64,000 nt of DNA from SGZJ01 sp949372955 (lineage in GTDB: Bacteria > Bacteroidota > Bacteroidia > Flavobacteriales > Flavobacteriaceae). Below the pieces are notes generated by a model, which did not search any database, was not told the DNA's origin, and worked only from the letters and a program-made list of their open reading frames with translations. This document shows, piece after piece, positions 8,365 to 17,308 of this stretch; position 1 is the first letter of the stretch, and each line of letters begins with the position of its first letter. Made by a program: the position numbers and the translations under genes. Location: contig CASIAX010000026.1 of NCBI GenBank assembly GCA_949372955.1, positions 13,358-77,357 of the forward strand, given 5' to 3'.

Positions 8365-9834
8365 ATGAAAAATTACTTCAATACTCTTTCTCTAAGTGAA
8401 AAAAAAGACCAGCTTTCTAAATGTAGATTTATGAATTCAGATGAATTTAGTACTGGGGTAACTGCGCTGTTAAATAAAAAAATAGTTATAATTGGTTGTG
8501 GAGCTCAAGGCTTAAACCAAGGCCTGAACATGAGAGATTCAGGCCTAAATATTTCTTATAGTTTAAGAAAGGAATCTATTAAAGAGAAAAGACAATCTTT
8601 TCTTAATGCAAGTGGTAATGGTTTCACTGTTGGTACATATGAAGAATTAATCCCAGATGCTGATCTGGTTTTGAACCTGACTCCCGATAAGCAGCACACA
8701 GATGTTGTAGAATCCATTATGCATTTAATGAAAAAGGGTTCAACCTTGTCGTACTCGCATGGATTTAATATTGTTGAAGAGGGTATGCAAATTAGAAAAG
8801 ATATAACGGTTATTATGGTAGCTCCAAAATGCCCTGGAACAGAAGTTAGAGAAGAATTTAAAAGAGGTTTCGGAGTCCCAACATTAATCGCTGTTCATCC
8901 AGAAAATGATCCGGAAAACAAAGGTTTAGTTCAAGCCAAGGCATATGCGGTTGCAACTGGTGGTCATAAAGCAGGAGTGTTAGAATCCTCATTTGTTGCT
9001 GAGGTAAAAAGTGACTTGATGGGTGAGCAAACTATTTTATGTGGAGTTTTGCAAACTGCATCAATATTGCTGTTTAATAAAATGATAAACGATGGTAGTG
9101 ATAAAAATTATGCTTCTAAATTAATTCAAAATGGTTGGGAAGTAATAACAGAAGAGTTAAAGCACGGAGGGATAACTAGCATGATGGATAGGCTCTCAGA
9201 TTCATCTAAAATTAAAGCATACACTATTTCAGAAGGACTTAAAAATTTAATGACTCCTTTGTTTATAAAACACATGCATGATATAATGTCTGGCCGTTTC
9301 TCAGCTACAATGATGGATGACTGGAAAAATGATGATGTAAACTTGCTAAAATGGAGAGCAGAGACTGGTGAAACAATGTTTGAGAAAACTCAAGCGACTA
9401 CCGATGAAATTAGCGAGCAAGAATATTTCGATAATGGTGTCCTTATGGTTGCATTTGTGAGAGCTGGTGTTGAGCTAGCTTATGAAACAATGGTGTCATC
9501 TGGTATAGTTGAAGAGTCTGCGTACTATGAATCACTACATGAATTACCTCTTATCGCAAATACTGTAGCAAGAAAAAAATTATTTGAAATGAATAGAATT
9601 ATTTCTGATACCGCTGAATATGGTTGTTACTTATTTGACCATGCTTGTAAGCCTTTAATTAAAAGTTATGTAGATCAATTGCCAAAAAATATTATTGGGC
9701 ATTCGTTTGTTGAAAATTCAACTATCAATGATAAGGAGTTAATTGAAGTTAATTTAAAAATAAGTTCTCATTCGGTTGAAAAAATAGGAAAAATATTAAG
9801 AAAATCAATGACTGAAATGAAAAATATAGTTTAA
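8365..9834 (+). CDS. ilvC: Ketol-acid reductoisomerase (class II, long form)
   Basis: It isomerises and reduces acetolactate or acetohydroxybutyrate using NADPH and magnesium. At 489 residues this is the long class II form like that of E. coli, with a duplicated C-terminal knotted domain; class I enzymes are about 330 residues. The Rossmann fingerprint is visible near residue 40 (IIGCGAQGLNQGLNMRDSG), as are acidic metal-binding stretches such as DLMGEQTILCGVLQ. It starts 12 bases after ilvN and ends 1 base before ilvA, so it belongs to the same transcript. Confidence 0.96.
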   Translation: MKNYFNTLSLSEKKDQLSKCRFMNSDEFSTGVTALLNKKIVIIGCGAQGLNQGLNMRDSGLNISYSLRKESIKEKRQSFLNASGNGFTVGTYEELIPDADLVLNLTPDKQHTDVVESIMHLMKKGSTLSYSHGFNIVEEGMQIRKDITVIMVAPKCPGTEVREEFKRGFGVPTLIAVHPENDPENKGLVQAKAYAVATGGHKAGVLESSFVAEVKSDLMGEQTILCGVLQTASILLFNKMINDGSDKNYASKLIQNGWEVITEELKHGGITSMMDRLSDSSKIKAYTISEGLKNLMTPLFIKHMHDIMSGRFSATMMDDWKNDDVNLLKWRAETGETMFEKTQATTDEISEQEYFDNGVLMVAFVRAGVELAYETMVSSGIVEESAYYESLHELPLIANTVARKKLFEMNRIISDTAEYGCYLFDHACKPLIKSYVDQLPKNIIGHSFVENSTINDKELIEVNLKISSHSVEKIGKILRKSMTEMKNIV

Positions 9835-9835
9835 A

Positions 9836-10855
9836 ATGGCCTTAAGACTTATTGATATTTCAGCTATTAAAAAAGCGCAAAAAAATATTAAAGAAATAGT
9901 AATTAAAACACCTTTTAATAAAAACTCTAATTACAGTAATAAATTTAAAGGCAATATATTTTTTAAAAGAGAGGATTTACAAAAAGTTAAATCTTTTAAA
10001 ATAAGAGGAGCTTTTAATAAAATATCATTACTAAATTCTAAATTAATTCAAAATAATATAGTTTGTGCTAGTGCTGGAAATCATGCCCAGGGTGTTGCCC
10101 AATCTTGTAGAATTCTAAATTTATTTGGTACTATTTTTATGCCAGTTAATACTCCTAATCAAAAAGTTAATCAAGTAAAAAAAATAGGCAAGAATAATAT
10201 TGAAGTAGTTTTAATTGGTGATAATTATGATGAATCTCACAATGCTGCAATTTCATTTTGTCAATCTAATAATCATACTTATGTTCATCCGTTTGATGAT
10301 ATGGATATTATTACGGGTCAAGGCACTTTATTTTTAGAGATTATTCAACAATCCCCAAAAAAACTGGATTATTTATTTGTCCCAATTGGTGGAGGAGGGA
10401 TGATTTCAGGTGCAATATCTGTTTTTAAGCAATTATCTCCAAACACTAAGATTATAGGTATTGAGCCTGCTGGAGCACCGGCTATGAAAAATTCTTTAGA
10501 AAATGGTAAAAATATCACTTTAGATTCTATTGATGTTTTTGTTGATGGTGCAAGTGTAAAAAGAGTAGGTGAGATTTCGTTCAAATTTTGCAAAGAATAT
10601 TTGGATGATATAATCCTAATCGATGAAGGCGAAATATGCCAAAACTTGATTGATCTTCATAAAAATGAAAATATTTGGGTTGAGCCCGCTGGAGCTATGT
10701 CTGTAAGTGCGCTAAGAAAATACTCCGATAAAATAATTGGAAAAAACATAGCATGTGTTATCTGTGGTGCTAATAACGATCAAAGCAGAATGCCAGAAAT
10801 TGAAAAAAAAGCACTTATTTGGAACGACCAAATGAGTGCTCTATTAAATTCATAA
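9836..10855 (+). CDS. ilvA: Threonine deaminase without a regulatory domain
   Basis: This PLP enzyme converts threonine to 2-ketobutyrate, the precursor of Ile. The PLP lysine is Lys55 in SFKIRGAF, the substrate-binding SAGNHAQG is present, and the phosphate-binding loop is IGGGGMISG near residue 183. The protein has only 339 residues and stops soon after RMPEIEKKALIWNDQ. In the longer biosynthetic form (for example Bacillus IlvA, about 420 residues) the ACT-like allosteric domain starts at that point. The length therefore resembles catabolic TdcB, but the operon position between ilvC and the leu genes argues for a biosynthetic role. The downstream bases show no remnant of the missing domain, so this is a clean loss rather than a fresh frameshift. 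Confidence 0.9.
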   Translation: MALRLIDISAIKKAQKNIKEIVIKTPFNKNSNYSNKFKGNIFFKREDLQKVKSFKIRGAFNKISLLNSKLIQNNIVCASAGNHAQGVAQSCRILNLFGTIFMPVNTPNQKVNQVKKIGKNNIEVVLIGDNYDESHNAAISFCQSNNHTYVHPFDDMDIITGQGTLFLEIIQQSPKKLDYLFVPIGGGGMISGAISVFKQLSPNTKIIGIEPAGAPAMKNSLENGKNITLDSIDVFVDGASVKRVGEISFKFCKEYLDDIILIDEGEICQNLIDLHKNENIWVEPAGAMSVSALRKYSDKIIGKNIACVICGANNDQSRMPEIEKKALIWNDQMSALLNS

Positions 10856-10905
10856 CTTTTTGATAATTATTATATATAATTAATACTATTTAGGATCAAA
10901 AATTA

Positions 10906-10913
10906 TAAATTTG
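10906..10913 (+). promoter_or_regulatory. Bacteroidota -7 promoter box of the gapN-like gene
   Basis: TAAATTTG matches TAnnTTTG and lies 30 bases before the ATG at 10944. It suggests that the aldehyde dehydrogenase gene has its own promoter although it stands inside the ilv/leu cluster. No clear -33 element is seen. Confidence 0.5.
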
Positions 10914-10943
10914 TACATTATTAATATAAAACCTTGCTAAAAT

Positions 10944-12533
10944 ATGAATGATTTCACTCAAATTCCTGATCAATATCAAATTAAGAAACCATTAATGCAG
11001 GAAACCTATTTATCTGATGGTGAATTAATCAAATGGCAAGGTGAATATTCTGAAATATATTCAACAATTTCATCCACTAAAAAGTATTCTCCCACCTTTT
11101 TAGGTAAAATCCCAAGTCTTGGTAAAAAAGAAGCTCTAGAGGCTTTAGATGCTGCATGTAATGCATTTGATAACGGAAGGGGTAGTTGGCCAACAATGAA
11201 AGTCCGAGATAGAATTAAATGCATGAGAAATTTTGCTGATCAAATGAAATCTAAGAGGGAAGAAATTGTCAAGTTATTAATGTGGGAAATTGGTAAAAAC
11301 CTTAATGATTCTCAAAAAGAGTTTGATAGAACGGTCGATTATATTTATGATACCATAGAGGCATATAAGAATATAGATAGAGATTCATCAAAATTTGAAA
11401 AGCATAGTGGAATTTATGCACACATAAGAAGAGGTCCGCTTGGAGTTGTTTTGTGTTTAGGCCCCTATAACTACCCTTTAAATGAAACTTTTTGTTTATT
11501 AATACCAGCCCTAATAATGGGTAATACAACAATATTTAAACCTGCAAAACATGGGGTTTTATTAATTTCTCCATTATTAGAGATATTTAAAAATTGCTTT
11601 CCTAAAGGAGTAGTGAATATTTTGTATGGTAGAGGTAGAGCTTTAGCGACACCGATTATGGAGTCTGGAAAAGTTACTGTTTTAGCACTAATTGGTCATA
11701 GTTCTTCAGCGAATGCTCTTCAAGAAAAGCATCCTAAGAAAAACAGACTAAGATTAGTTTTAGGCCTAGAAGCTAACAATCCTGCAATTGTTTTAAAAGA
11801 TGCTAATCTTGATTTAGCAATTAATGAATGTGTTGCCGGTGCATTATCATTTAATGGGCAAAGATGTACGGCATTGAAATTAATATACGTTCATGAAGAT
11901 ATCATTGAGGAATTTAACAAGAAATTTGCTGAAAAAGTTGACAGCTTAAAATTCGGGAATCCTTGGGATGAATCAGTTCAATTAACTCCGCTGCCTGAGC
12001 CAAATAAACCAGCTTATATACAGGAATTGATTTCTGACGCAACTAGTAAAGGCGCTAAAGTTATCAATAAAAAAGGGGGTATTAAGTCTGAAAATTACAT
12101 ATACCCTGCTGTATTATATCCTGTAAAGAAATCAATGAAAGTGTATAGTGAAGAGCAGTTTGGTCCAGTTGTTCCAATAATTTCATTCAGCGATATTAAT
12201 CAGCCGATTAATGATATGGCTGAATCTAACTATGGTCAACAAGCGAGTGTATTTGGAGAGGATGTTAATGTTCTTGCTCCATTACTTGATACTTTAGTTA
12301 ATTTAGTTTGTAGAGTTAATCTAAATAGCTCTTGCCAACGAGGACCTGACAATTACCCTTTTACTGGAAGAAAAGATTCCGCATTTAGCACATTGAGTGT
12401 TCACGATGCTTTAAGATCTTTTTCTATAAGGACTTTTGTAGCCTCAAAGGATAATGATGTGAATAAAAAAATTATTAAAGATTTATTGAATACTAAAAAA
12501 TCCAACTTTATTTCAACTGATTATATTTTGTAA
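10944..12533 (+). CDS. gapN: NADP-dependent glyceraldehyde-3-phosphate dehydrogenase-like aldehyde dehydrogenase
   Basis: This is a member of the aldehyde dehydrogenase superfamily, 529 residues long. The catalytic Cys308 (FNGQRCTALK) and general base Glu276 (LGLEANNPAI) are visible, together with the oxyanion/cofactor segment GPYNYPLN near 173-180. The form LGLEANNP in place of the usual LELGG, and the overall length, fit the flavobacterial group annotated as non-phosphorylating, NADP-dependent GAPDH, which makes 3-phosphoglycerate and NADPH directly. The substrate cannot be proven from sequence. It stands between ilvA and leuA with its own promoter box. A role in supplying NADPH for IlvC is attractive but speculative. 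Confidence 0.75.
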   Translation: MNDFTQIPDQYQIKKPLMQETYLSDGELIKWQGEYSEIYSTISSTKKYSPTFLGKIPSLGKKEALEALDAACNAFDNGRGSWPTMKVRDRIKCMRNFADQMKSKREEIVKLLMWEIGKNLNDSQKEFDRTVDYIYDTIEAYKNIDRDSSKFEKHSGIYAHIRRGPLGVVLCLGPYNYPLNETFCLLIPALIMGNTTIFKPAKHGVLLISPLLEIFKNCFPKGVVNILYGRGRALATPIMESGKVTVLALIGHSSSANALQEKHPKKNRLRLVLGLEANNPAIVLKDANLDLAINECVAGALSFNGQRCTALKLIYVHEDIIEEFNKKFAEKVDSLKFGNPWDESVQLTPLPEPNKPAYIQELISDATSKGAKVINKKGGIKSENYIYPAVLYPVKKSMKVYSEEQFGPVVPIISFSDINQPINDMAESNYGQQASVFGEDVNVLAPLLDTLVNLVCRVNLNSSCQRGPDNYPFTGRKDSAFSTLSVHDALRSFSIRTFVASKDNDVNKKIIKDLLNTKKSNFISTDYIL

Positions 12534-12605
12534 TATTCATAGATACTTATTTATTATAATTCACTATTTTTATTTTATAAATTTTATTGATTTTAACTAG
12601 TATAA

Positions 12606-13757
12606 ATGGATAAGCAATCAGTTCAAATATTTGACACTACATTAAGAGATGGCGAGCAGGTTCCTGGTTGTAAACTTAACACAACTCAAAAGGTTGTAAT
12701 CGCTGAGAAGTTAGAAAATCTTGGAGTTGATGTTATCGAGGCAGGTTTTCCTGTTTCAAGTCCAGGAGATTTTAACTCTGTAGTTGAGATTTCAAAAATA
12801 ATTAAAAACACTTCAGTTTGTGCCCTTTCTAGAGCTGTTAAAAATGATATTAAAATTGCAGGGGAATCCTTGAAAAATGCAAAATTTCCAAGAATCCACA
12901 CTGGTATTGGAACTTCAGACTCTCATATTAAATATAAATTTAACTCTACAAGAGATAAAATAATTGAAACTGGATATAATGCTGTCAAATATGCTAAATC
13001 ATTTGTTGAAGATGTAGAGTTTTATGCTGAGGATGCTGGAAGAACTGAGAATGAGTTTTTAGCAAAGGTCTGTGAGAAAATGATTGAGGCTGGAGCAACT
13101 GTTTTAAATATCCCCGACACAACTGGTTATTGTCTTCCAGAAGAATATGGTGAAAAAATCAAATATCTATTTGAAAACGTAAAAAACATACACAAAGTTA
13201 CAGTTTCGTGTCATTGTCATAACGATCTTGGTTTAGCGACTGCTAATTCAATATCAGCGATTGTGAATGGAGCTAGACAAATTGAATGTACAATAAATGG
13301 TATTGGCGAAAGAGCTGGAAACACCTCTTTAGAGGAAGTTGTAATGATTATGAAGCAGCATTCAAAATTAAATTTAGACACAAATATTAATACTAAACTT
13401 TTATATGAAACAAGTTTACTAGTATCTGAAAGTATGGGTATGTTTGTTCAGCCTAATAAAGCTATAGTAGGAGCTAATGCTTTTGCTCATAGCTCTGGAA
13501 TTCACCAAGACGGTGTCATAAAAAACAGAGAAACTTATGAAATTATTGACCCCTTTGATGTTGGTGTTAATAAATCATCAATAGTTCTAACTGCCAGAAG
13601 CGGAAGATCTGCATTAGCTTACAGAGCTAAATTAGTTGGGTTTGATTTGTCAAAGCTTGAGTTAGATTTAGTATATCCTGAATTTTTAAAATTTGCTGAC
13701 AATAATAAAAGTGTATCAGATAAGGATATTCCAGAAATCATTAATAAAATATTATAA
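12606..13757 (+). CDS. leuA: 2-isopropylmalate synthase, short form without the LeuA dimer domain
   Basis: It condenses acetyl-CoA with 2-ketoisovalerate, the first step specific to Leu. The HMGL-like TIM barrel is complete: DTTLRDGEQVPG near residue 10, metal-binding CHCHNDLGLATAN near 201, and GIGERAGNTSLEE. It also has the helical subdomain motif GANAFAHSSGIHQDG. The protein ends at 383 residues, whereas classical LeuA has over 500 with a C-terminal regulatory dimer domain that binds Leu. It may therefore not be inhibited by Leu. A second enzyme that has the domain lies at 15782. The nearest neighbours are leuC and leuD, 15 bases downstream, which support the isopropylmalate assignment. 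Confidence 0.88.
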   Translation: MDKQSVQIFDTTLRDGEQVPGCKLNTTQKVVIAEKLENLGVDVIEAGFPVSSPGDFNSVVEISKIIKNTSVCALSRAVKNDIKIAGESLKNAKFPRIHTGIGTSDSHIKYKFNSTRDKIIETGYNAVKYAKSFVEDVEFYAEDAGRTENEFLAKVCEKMIEAGATVLNIPDTTGYCLPEEYGEKIKYLFENVKNIHKVTVSCHCHNDLGLATANSISAIVNGARQIECTINGIGERAGNTSLEEVVMIMKQHSKLNLDTNINTKLLYETSLLVSESMGMFVQPNKAIVGANAFAHSSGIHQDGVIKNRETYEIIDPFDVGVNKSSIVLTARSGRSALAYRAKLVGFDLSKLELDLVYPEFLKFADNNKSVSDKDIPEIINKIL

Positions 13758-13772
13758 ACAATTTACAAAATT

Positions 13773-15167
13773 ATGAGCACTACTTTATTTGATAAAGTTT
13801 GGGATTCACATGTAGTGAGTAGAATTTCTAACGGCCCGGATGTCTTATTTATAGATAGACATATGGTTCATGAAGTAACTAGCCCAGTAGCATTTTTAGG
13901 CTTAAAAAATAGAGGAATAAAAGTTTTGTATCCTGAAAGAACTTTTGCTACAGCTGATCATAACACTCCTACTATTAACCAGCATCTTCCAGTTTCCGAT
14001 AAACTTTCAGCTAATCAATTAAAAGTTTTAGAAGAAAACTCTAATGAACACGGAATTTCATATTGGGGATTAGGTCATGAAAAAAATGGCATTGTCCATG
14101 TAGTTGGCCCTGAATATGGAATTACTCTTCCTGGTGCTACTATTGTATGTGGAGACTCACACACATCTACTCATGGGGCTTTTGGGGCGATAGCTTTTGG
14201 AATTGGAACTTCAGAAGTAGAAATGGTTTTATCAACACAATGTGTTATGCAACCAAAGCCAAAAAAAATGAGGATTACCATTAATGGATCTTTAGAAAAA
14301 GGAGTTACACCAAAAGATGTTGCTTTATACATTATTTCAAAACTAAGTACAGCAGGGGCTACAGGCTATTTTGTTGAATATTCTGGAGAAGTATTTTCAA
14401 AAATGTCTATGGAAGGAAGAATGACTGTCTGTAATTTGAGTATTGAAATGGGAGCTAGAGGAGGAATGATTGCTCCAGATGAAAAGACTTTCGAATATAT
14501 TAAAGAAAGAGAATTTACTCCAAAAGCAGAGAAATGGGATAAAGCCATGGATTATTGGAAAACTTTAAAAACAGATCCAAATGCTATTTTTGATAAAGAA
14601 ATGTCATTTGATGGATCTAATATTAGTCCAATGATAACTTATGGTACTAACCCAGGTATGGGGATGGGGATTTCTAGTCAAATACCAAAAGTTGAAGAAC
14701 AAAATTCTGGCTCAAAAAGCTATTTTAAATCTTTGAATTATATGGACTACAATGAGGGTGAGTCCATGATTGGAAAAAAAATAGACTTTGTATTTTTAGG
14801 TAGTTGTACAAATGGTAGAATTGAAGATTTTAGAGACTTTGCAAAAATAATTAAAGGAAGAAAAAAAGCTGATAATGTTACAGCATGGTTAGTTCCAGGG
14901 TCTCATAAAGTAGAACAGGCTATTAAAGACGAAGGTATTTTAGAAATATTAAATGAGTCTGGTTTTGATCTAAGGGAGCCGGGATGTTCTGCATGTTTAG
15001 CTATGAATGACGATAAAATTCCAACTGGAAAATACGCAGTAAGTACCTCAAATAGAAATTTTGAGGGTAGACAAGGTCCTGGATCAAGAACGATCCTTGC
15101 AAGTCCTTTAGTTGCTGCCGCCGCCGCTGTGACTGGACAAATAACAGATCCTAGAACTTTATTTTAA
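13773..15167 (+). CDS. leuC: 3-isopropylmalate dehydratase, large subunit
   Basis: The aconitase-family subunit pairs with LeuD to isomerise 2-isopropylmalate to 3-isopropylmalate, and can also act on citramalate. The 464-residue length is standard. The [4Fe-4S] cysteines are visible in GSCTNGRIEDF and in PGCSACLAMN, together with the active-site segments DHNTPT, GDSHTSTHGAFG and SNRNFEGRQG. The leuD gene follows after 9 bases. Confidence 0.97.
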   Translation: MSTTLFDKVWDSHVVSRISNGPDVLFIDRHMVHEVTSPVAFLGLKNRGIKVLYPERTFATADHNTPTINQHLPVSDKLSANQLKVLEENSNEHGISYWGLGHEKNGIVHVVGPEYGITLPGATIVCGDSHTSTHGAFGAIAFGIGTSEVEMVLSTQCVMQPKPKKMRITINGSLEKGVTPKDVALYIISKLSTAGATGYFVEYSGEVFSKMSMEGRMTVCNLSIEMGARGGMIAPDEKTFEYIKEREFTPKAEKWDKAMDYWKTLKTDPNAIFDKEMSFDGSNISPMITYGTNPGMGMGISSQIPKVEEQNSGSKSYFKSLNYMDYNEGESMIGKKIDFVFLGSCTNGRIEDFRDFAKIIKGRKKADNVTAWLVPGSHKVEQAIKDEGILEILNESGFDLREPGCSACLAMNDDKIPTGKYAVSTSNRNFEGRQGPGSRTILASPLVAAAAAVTGQITDPRTLF

Positions 15168-15176
15168 TAAGATATT

Positions 15177-15773
15177 ATGGCATACGACAAATTTACTTCA
15201 ATTAAAAGCACATGTATTCCTCTGCCAATTGAAAATGTAGATACCGATCAAATAATTCCTGCTAGGTTTTTAAAAGCAATAGAACGAAAAGGCTTTGGAG
15301 ATAATTTATTTAGAGATTGGAAATATAATCTGGATAATACACCTAAAAAAGATTTTGTATTAAATAACTCTTTATATAAAGGTAAAATACTTGTTGGAGG
15401 TAAGAATTTTGGTTCTGGCTCATCAAGAGAGCATGCAGCTTGGTCAATTTATGATTATGGTTTTAGATGTGTAATTTCAAGTTTTTTTGCAGATATATTT
15501 AGTGCTAATTGTTTAAATGTTGGAGTCCTTCCTGTTCAAGTTTCTGAAAACTTTTTAAATATAATTTTTGAAAATATATATAAAAAACCAAGTATTGAAT
15601 TATGTGTTGATTTAACTAACCAATCAGTTTCAATCCCAGAGTTAAACATCAGTGAATCTTTTACAATTAATGACTATAAAAAAAATAATATGCTACATGG
15701 ATATGATGATATCGATTATTTGATGAGCATGAAAAATTCTATCACTGACTTTGCTAGTAAAACCCCTCTATAA
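15177..15773 (+). CDS. leuD: 3-isopropylmalate dehydratase, small subunit
   Basis: The 198-residue swivel subunit of isopropylmalate isomerase. Visible family motifs are NVDTDQIIPARFLK near residue 20, the substrate-specificity loop region near FLVLNN-like FVLNNSLYKG, and GKNFGSGSSREHAAW near residue 77. It lies between leuC and the second LeuA-like gene with very short spacers, so it is part of one transcript. The length is normal. Confidence 0.96.
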   Translation: MAYDKFTSIKSTCIPLPIENVDTDQIIPARFLKAIERKGFGDNLFRDWKYNLDNTPKKDFVLNNSLYKGKILVGGKNFGSGSSREHAAWSIYDYGFRCVISSFFADIFSANCLNVGVLPVQVSENFLNIIFENIYKKPSIELCVDLTNQSVSIPELNISESFTINDYKKNNMLHGYDDIDYLMSMKNSITDFASKTPL

Positions 15774-15781
15774 TTAATTTC

Positions 15782-17302
15782 ATGGTCAGAAATGTTGAAA
15801 TAATGGATACTACACTTCGAGATGGCGAGCAAACATCTGGAATGTCTTTTTCACCTTCTGAAAAGTTAACTATTGCGAAGTTACTTCTTGATGAATTAAA
15901 AGTTGATAGAATTGAAATTGCTTCTGCTAGAGTTTCTGATGGAGAGTTTACTGCTGTTAAGAACATTGCAAATTGGGCTAAGGAAAATGATTATTTAAAT
16001 AAAGTTGAAGTATTAACATTTTTAGATAATGGAGTCTCTATCAATTGGTTGAATGATTCTGGAGCTAAAGTTCAAAATTTACTCACGAAAGGTTCGCTTA
16101 ATCATCTTAAGTATCAAATAAAAAAAACTCCAAAAGAACATTTTAAAGATGTTTATAATTCAGTTCATGACGCAAGGAAATTAAATATAGCAACAAACGT
16201 TTATTTAGAAGATTGGAGTAATGGAATGAGGAATTCACCAGATTATGTATTTGACTACCTTGATCTGTTGTCAACTTTACCGATAAAGAGGGTTCTTTTG
16301 CCTGATACATTAGGGGTTTTAAGCCCTGAAGAAACTTACAATTATCTCTCTGTAATTATTAATAAATATCCAGATATTCATTTTGATTTCCATGCTCATA
16401 ATGACTATGATTTAAGTGTTTCAAATGTTTTGGAGAGCTTAAAAGCAGGTTGTCATGGATTACACTTAACAATTAATGGTATGGGTGAAAGGGCGGGCAA
16501 TGCTCCAATGGCAAGTGTAGCAGTAGTTATACGAGACTTCCTTCCTGAAATAAAAATTAATCTCGATGAAAAAAAACTTTATAGAGTTAGTAATTTGATT
16601 TCAGCATTTACTGGTTTTAAAATTCCTGCTAATAAGCCAATTGTTGGTGAAAATGTTTTTACTCAAACTGCAGGAATTCATGCTGATGGTGATAGTAAAA
16701 AGAAATTATATTTCAATGATTTACTACCTGAGCGATTTGGAAGAATTAGAGAGTATGCGCTGGGGAAAACTTCTGGGAAAGCAAACATTAAAAAAAATCT
16801 AGACAAATTAGGTGTTACATTAAGTGATGAAGATTTAAAAAAAGTAACTAACCGTGTAATTGAATTGGGAGATAAAAAAGAAAAAGTTACTGCTGAAGAT
16901 TTGCCATATATTATATCGGATGTATTGAACACATCTATGAGGGTTGAAAGAGTATCAATAAACTCATATGTACTTAAACATACTATGGGTAAAGATCCAT
17001 CGATTTATTTAGAGCTTATAATCGATAATATGATATATAGTAAAACAGGTATTGGAGACGGTCAGTTTAATGCTTTTATGAATGCGGTAAATGAAATTTA
17101 CAATGAGAATAACACACAGATACCAAATTTGGTTAATTACCTTGTAACGATTCCAAGGGGGAGTAATTCAGATGCGTTATGTGAAACTATAATTACTTGG
17201 AGCGATAACAATGGTGAATTCACTACAAGGGGTTTAGACTCAGATCAAACAGTTTCTGCTATTAAAGCAACTGAAAAAATGTTAAATGTTATAATAAATT
17301 AA
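15782..17302 (+). CDS. LeuA/citramalate-synthase-like enzyme with regulatory domain
   Basis: A second HMGL-like acyltransferase of 506 residues. The catalytic TIM barrel shows DTTLRDGEQTSGMSFS, metal-binding FHAHNDYDLSVSN, GMGERAGNAPM and ENVFTQTAGIHADG. Residues from about 385 to the end form the LeuA dimer (allosteric) domain that the first LeuA lacks. The barrel is clearly divergent from the short LeuA: HAHNDYDLS replaces HCHNDLGLA. This makes (R)-citramalate synthase, which gives 2-ketobutyrate through LeuCD and LeuB, a real alternative to isopropylmalate synthase. Position between leuD and leuB fits either. Sequence alone does not settle the 2-keto acid used. Confidence 0.75.
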   Translation: MVRNVEIMDTTLRDGEQTSGMSFSPSEKLTIAKLLLDELKVDRIEIASARVSDGEFTAVKNIANWAKENDYLNKVEVLTFLDNGVSINWLNDSGAKVQNLLTKGSLNHLKYQIKKTPKEHFKDVYNSVHDARKLNIATNVYLEDWSNGMRNSPDYVFDYLDLLSTLPIKRVLLPDTLGVLSPEETYNYLSVIINKYPDIHFDFHAHNDYDLSVSNVLESLKAGCHGLHLTINGMGERAGNAPMASVAVVIRDFLPEIKINLDEKKLYRVSNLISAFTGFKIPANKPIVGENVFTQTAGIHADGDSKKKLYFNDLLPERFGRIREYALGKTSGKANIKKNLDKLGVTLSDEDLKKVTNRVIELGDKKEKVTAEDLPYIISDVLNTSMRVERVSINSYVLKHTMGKDPSIYLELIIDNMIYSKTGIGDGQFNAFMNAVNEIYNENNTQIPNLVNYLVTIPRGSNSDALCETIITWSDNNGEFTTRGLDSDQTVSAIKATEKMLNVIIN

Positions 17303-17308
17303 AATTTT

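Noticed and set aside
10856..10905. Weak inverted repeat (TTTTTGAT / ATCAAAAA) after ilvA as a terminator.
   Set aside because: The arms are A/T-rich and far apart, and no T tract follows.
10840..10943. Frameshift as the cause of the short IlvA.
   Set aside because: No reading frame downstream of the stop resembles an ACT domain, and the gap holds a promoter for the next gene.
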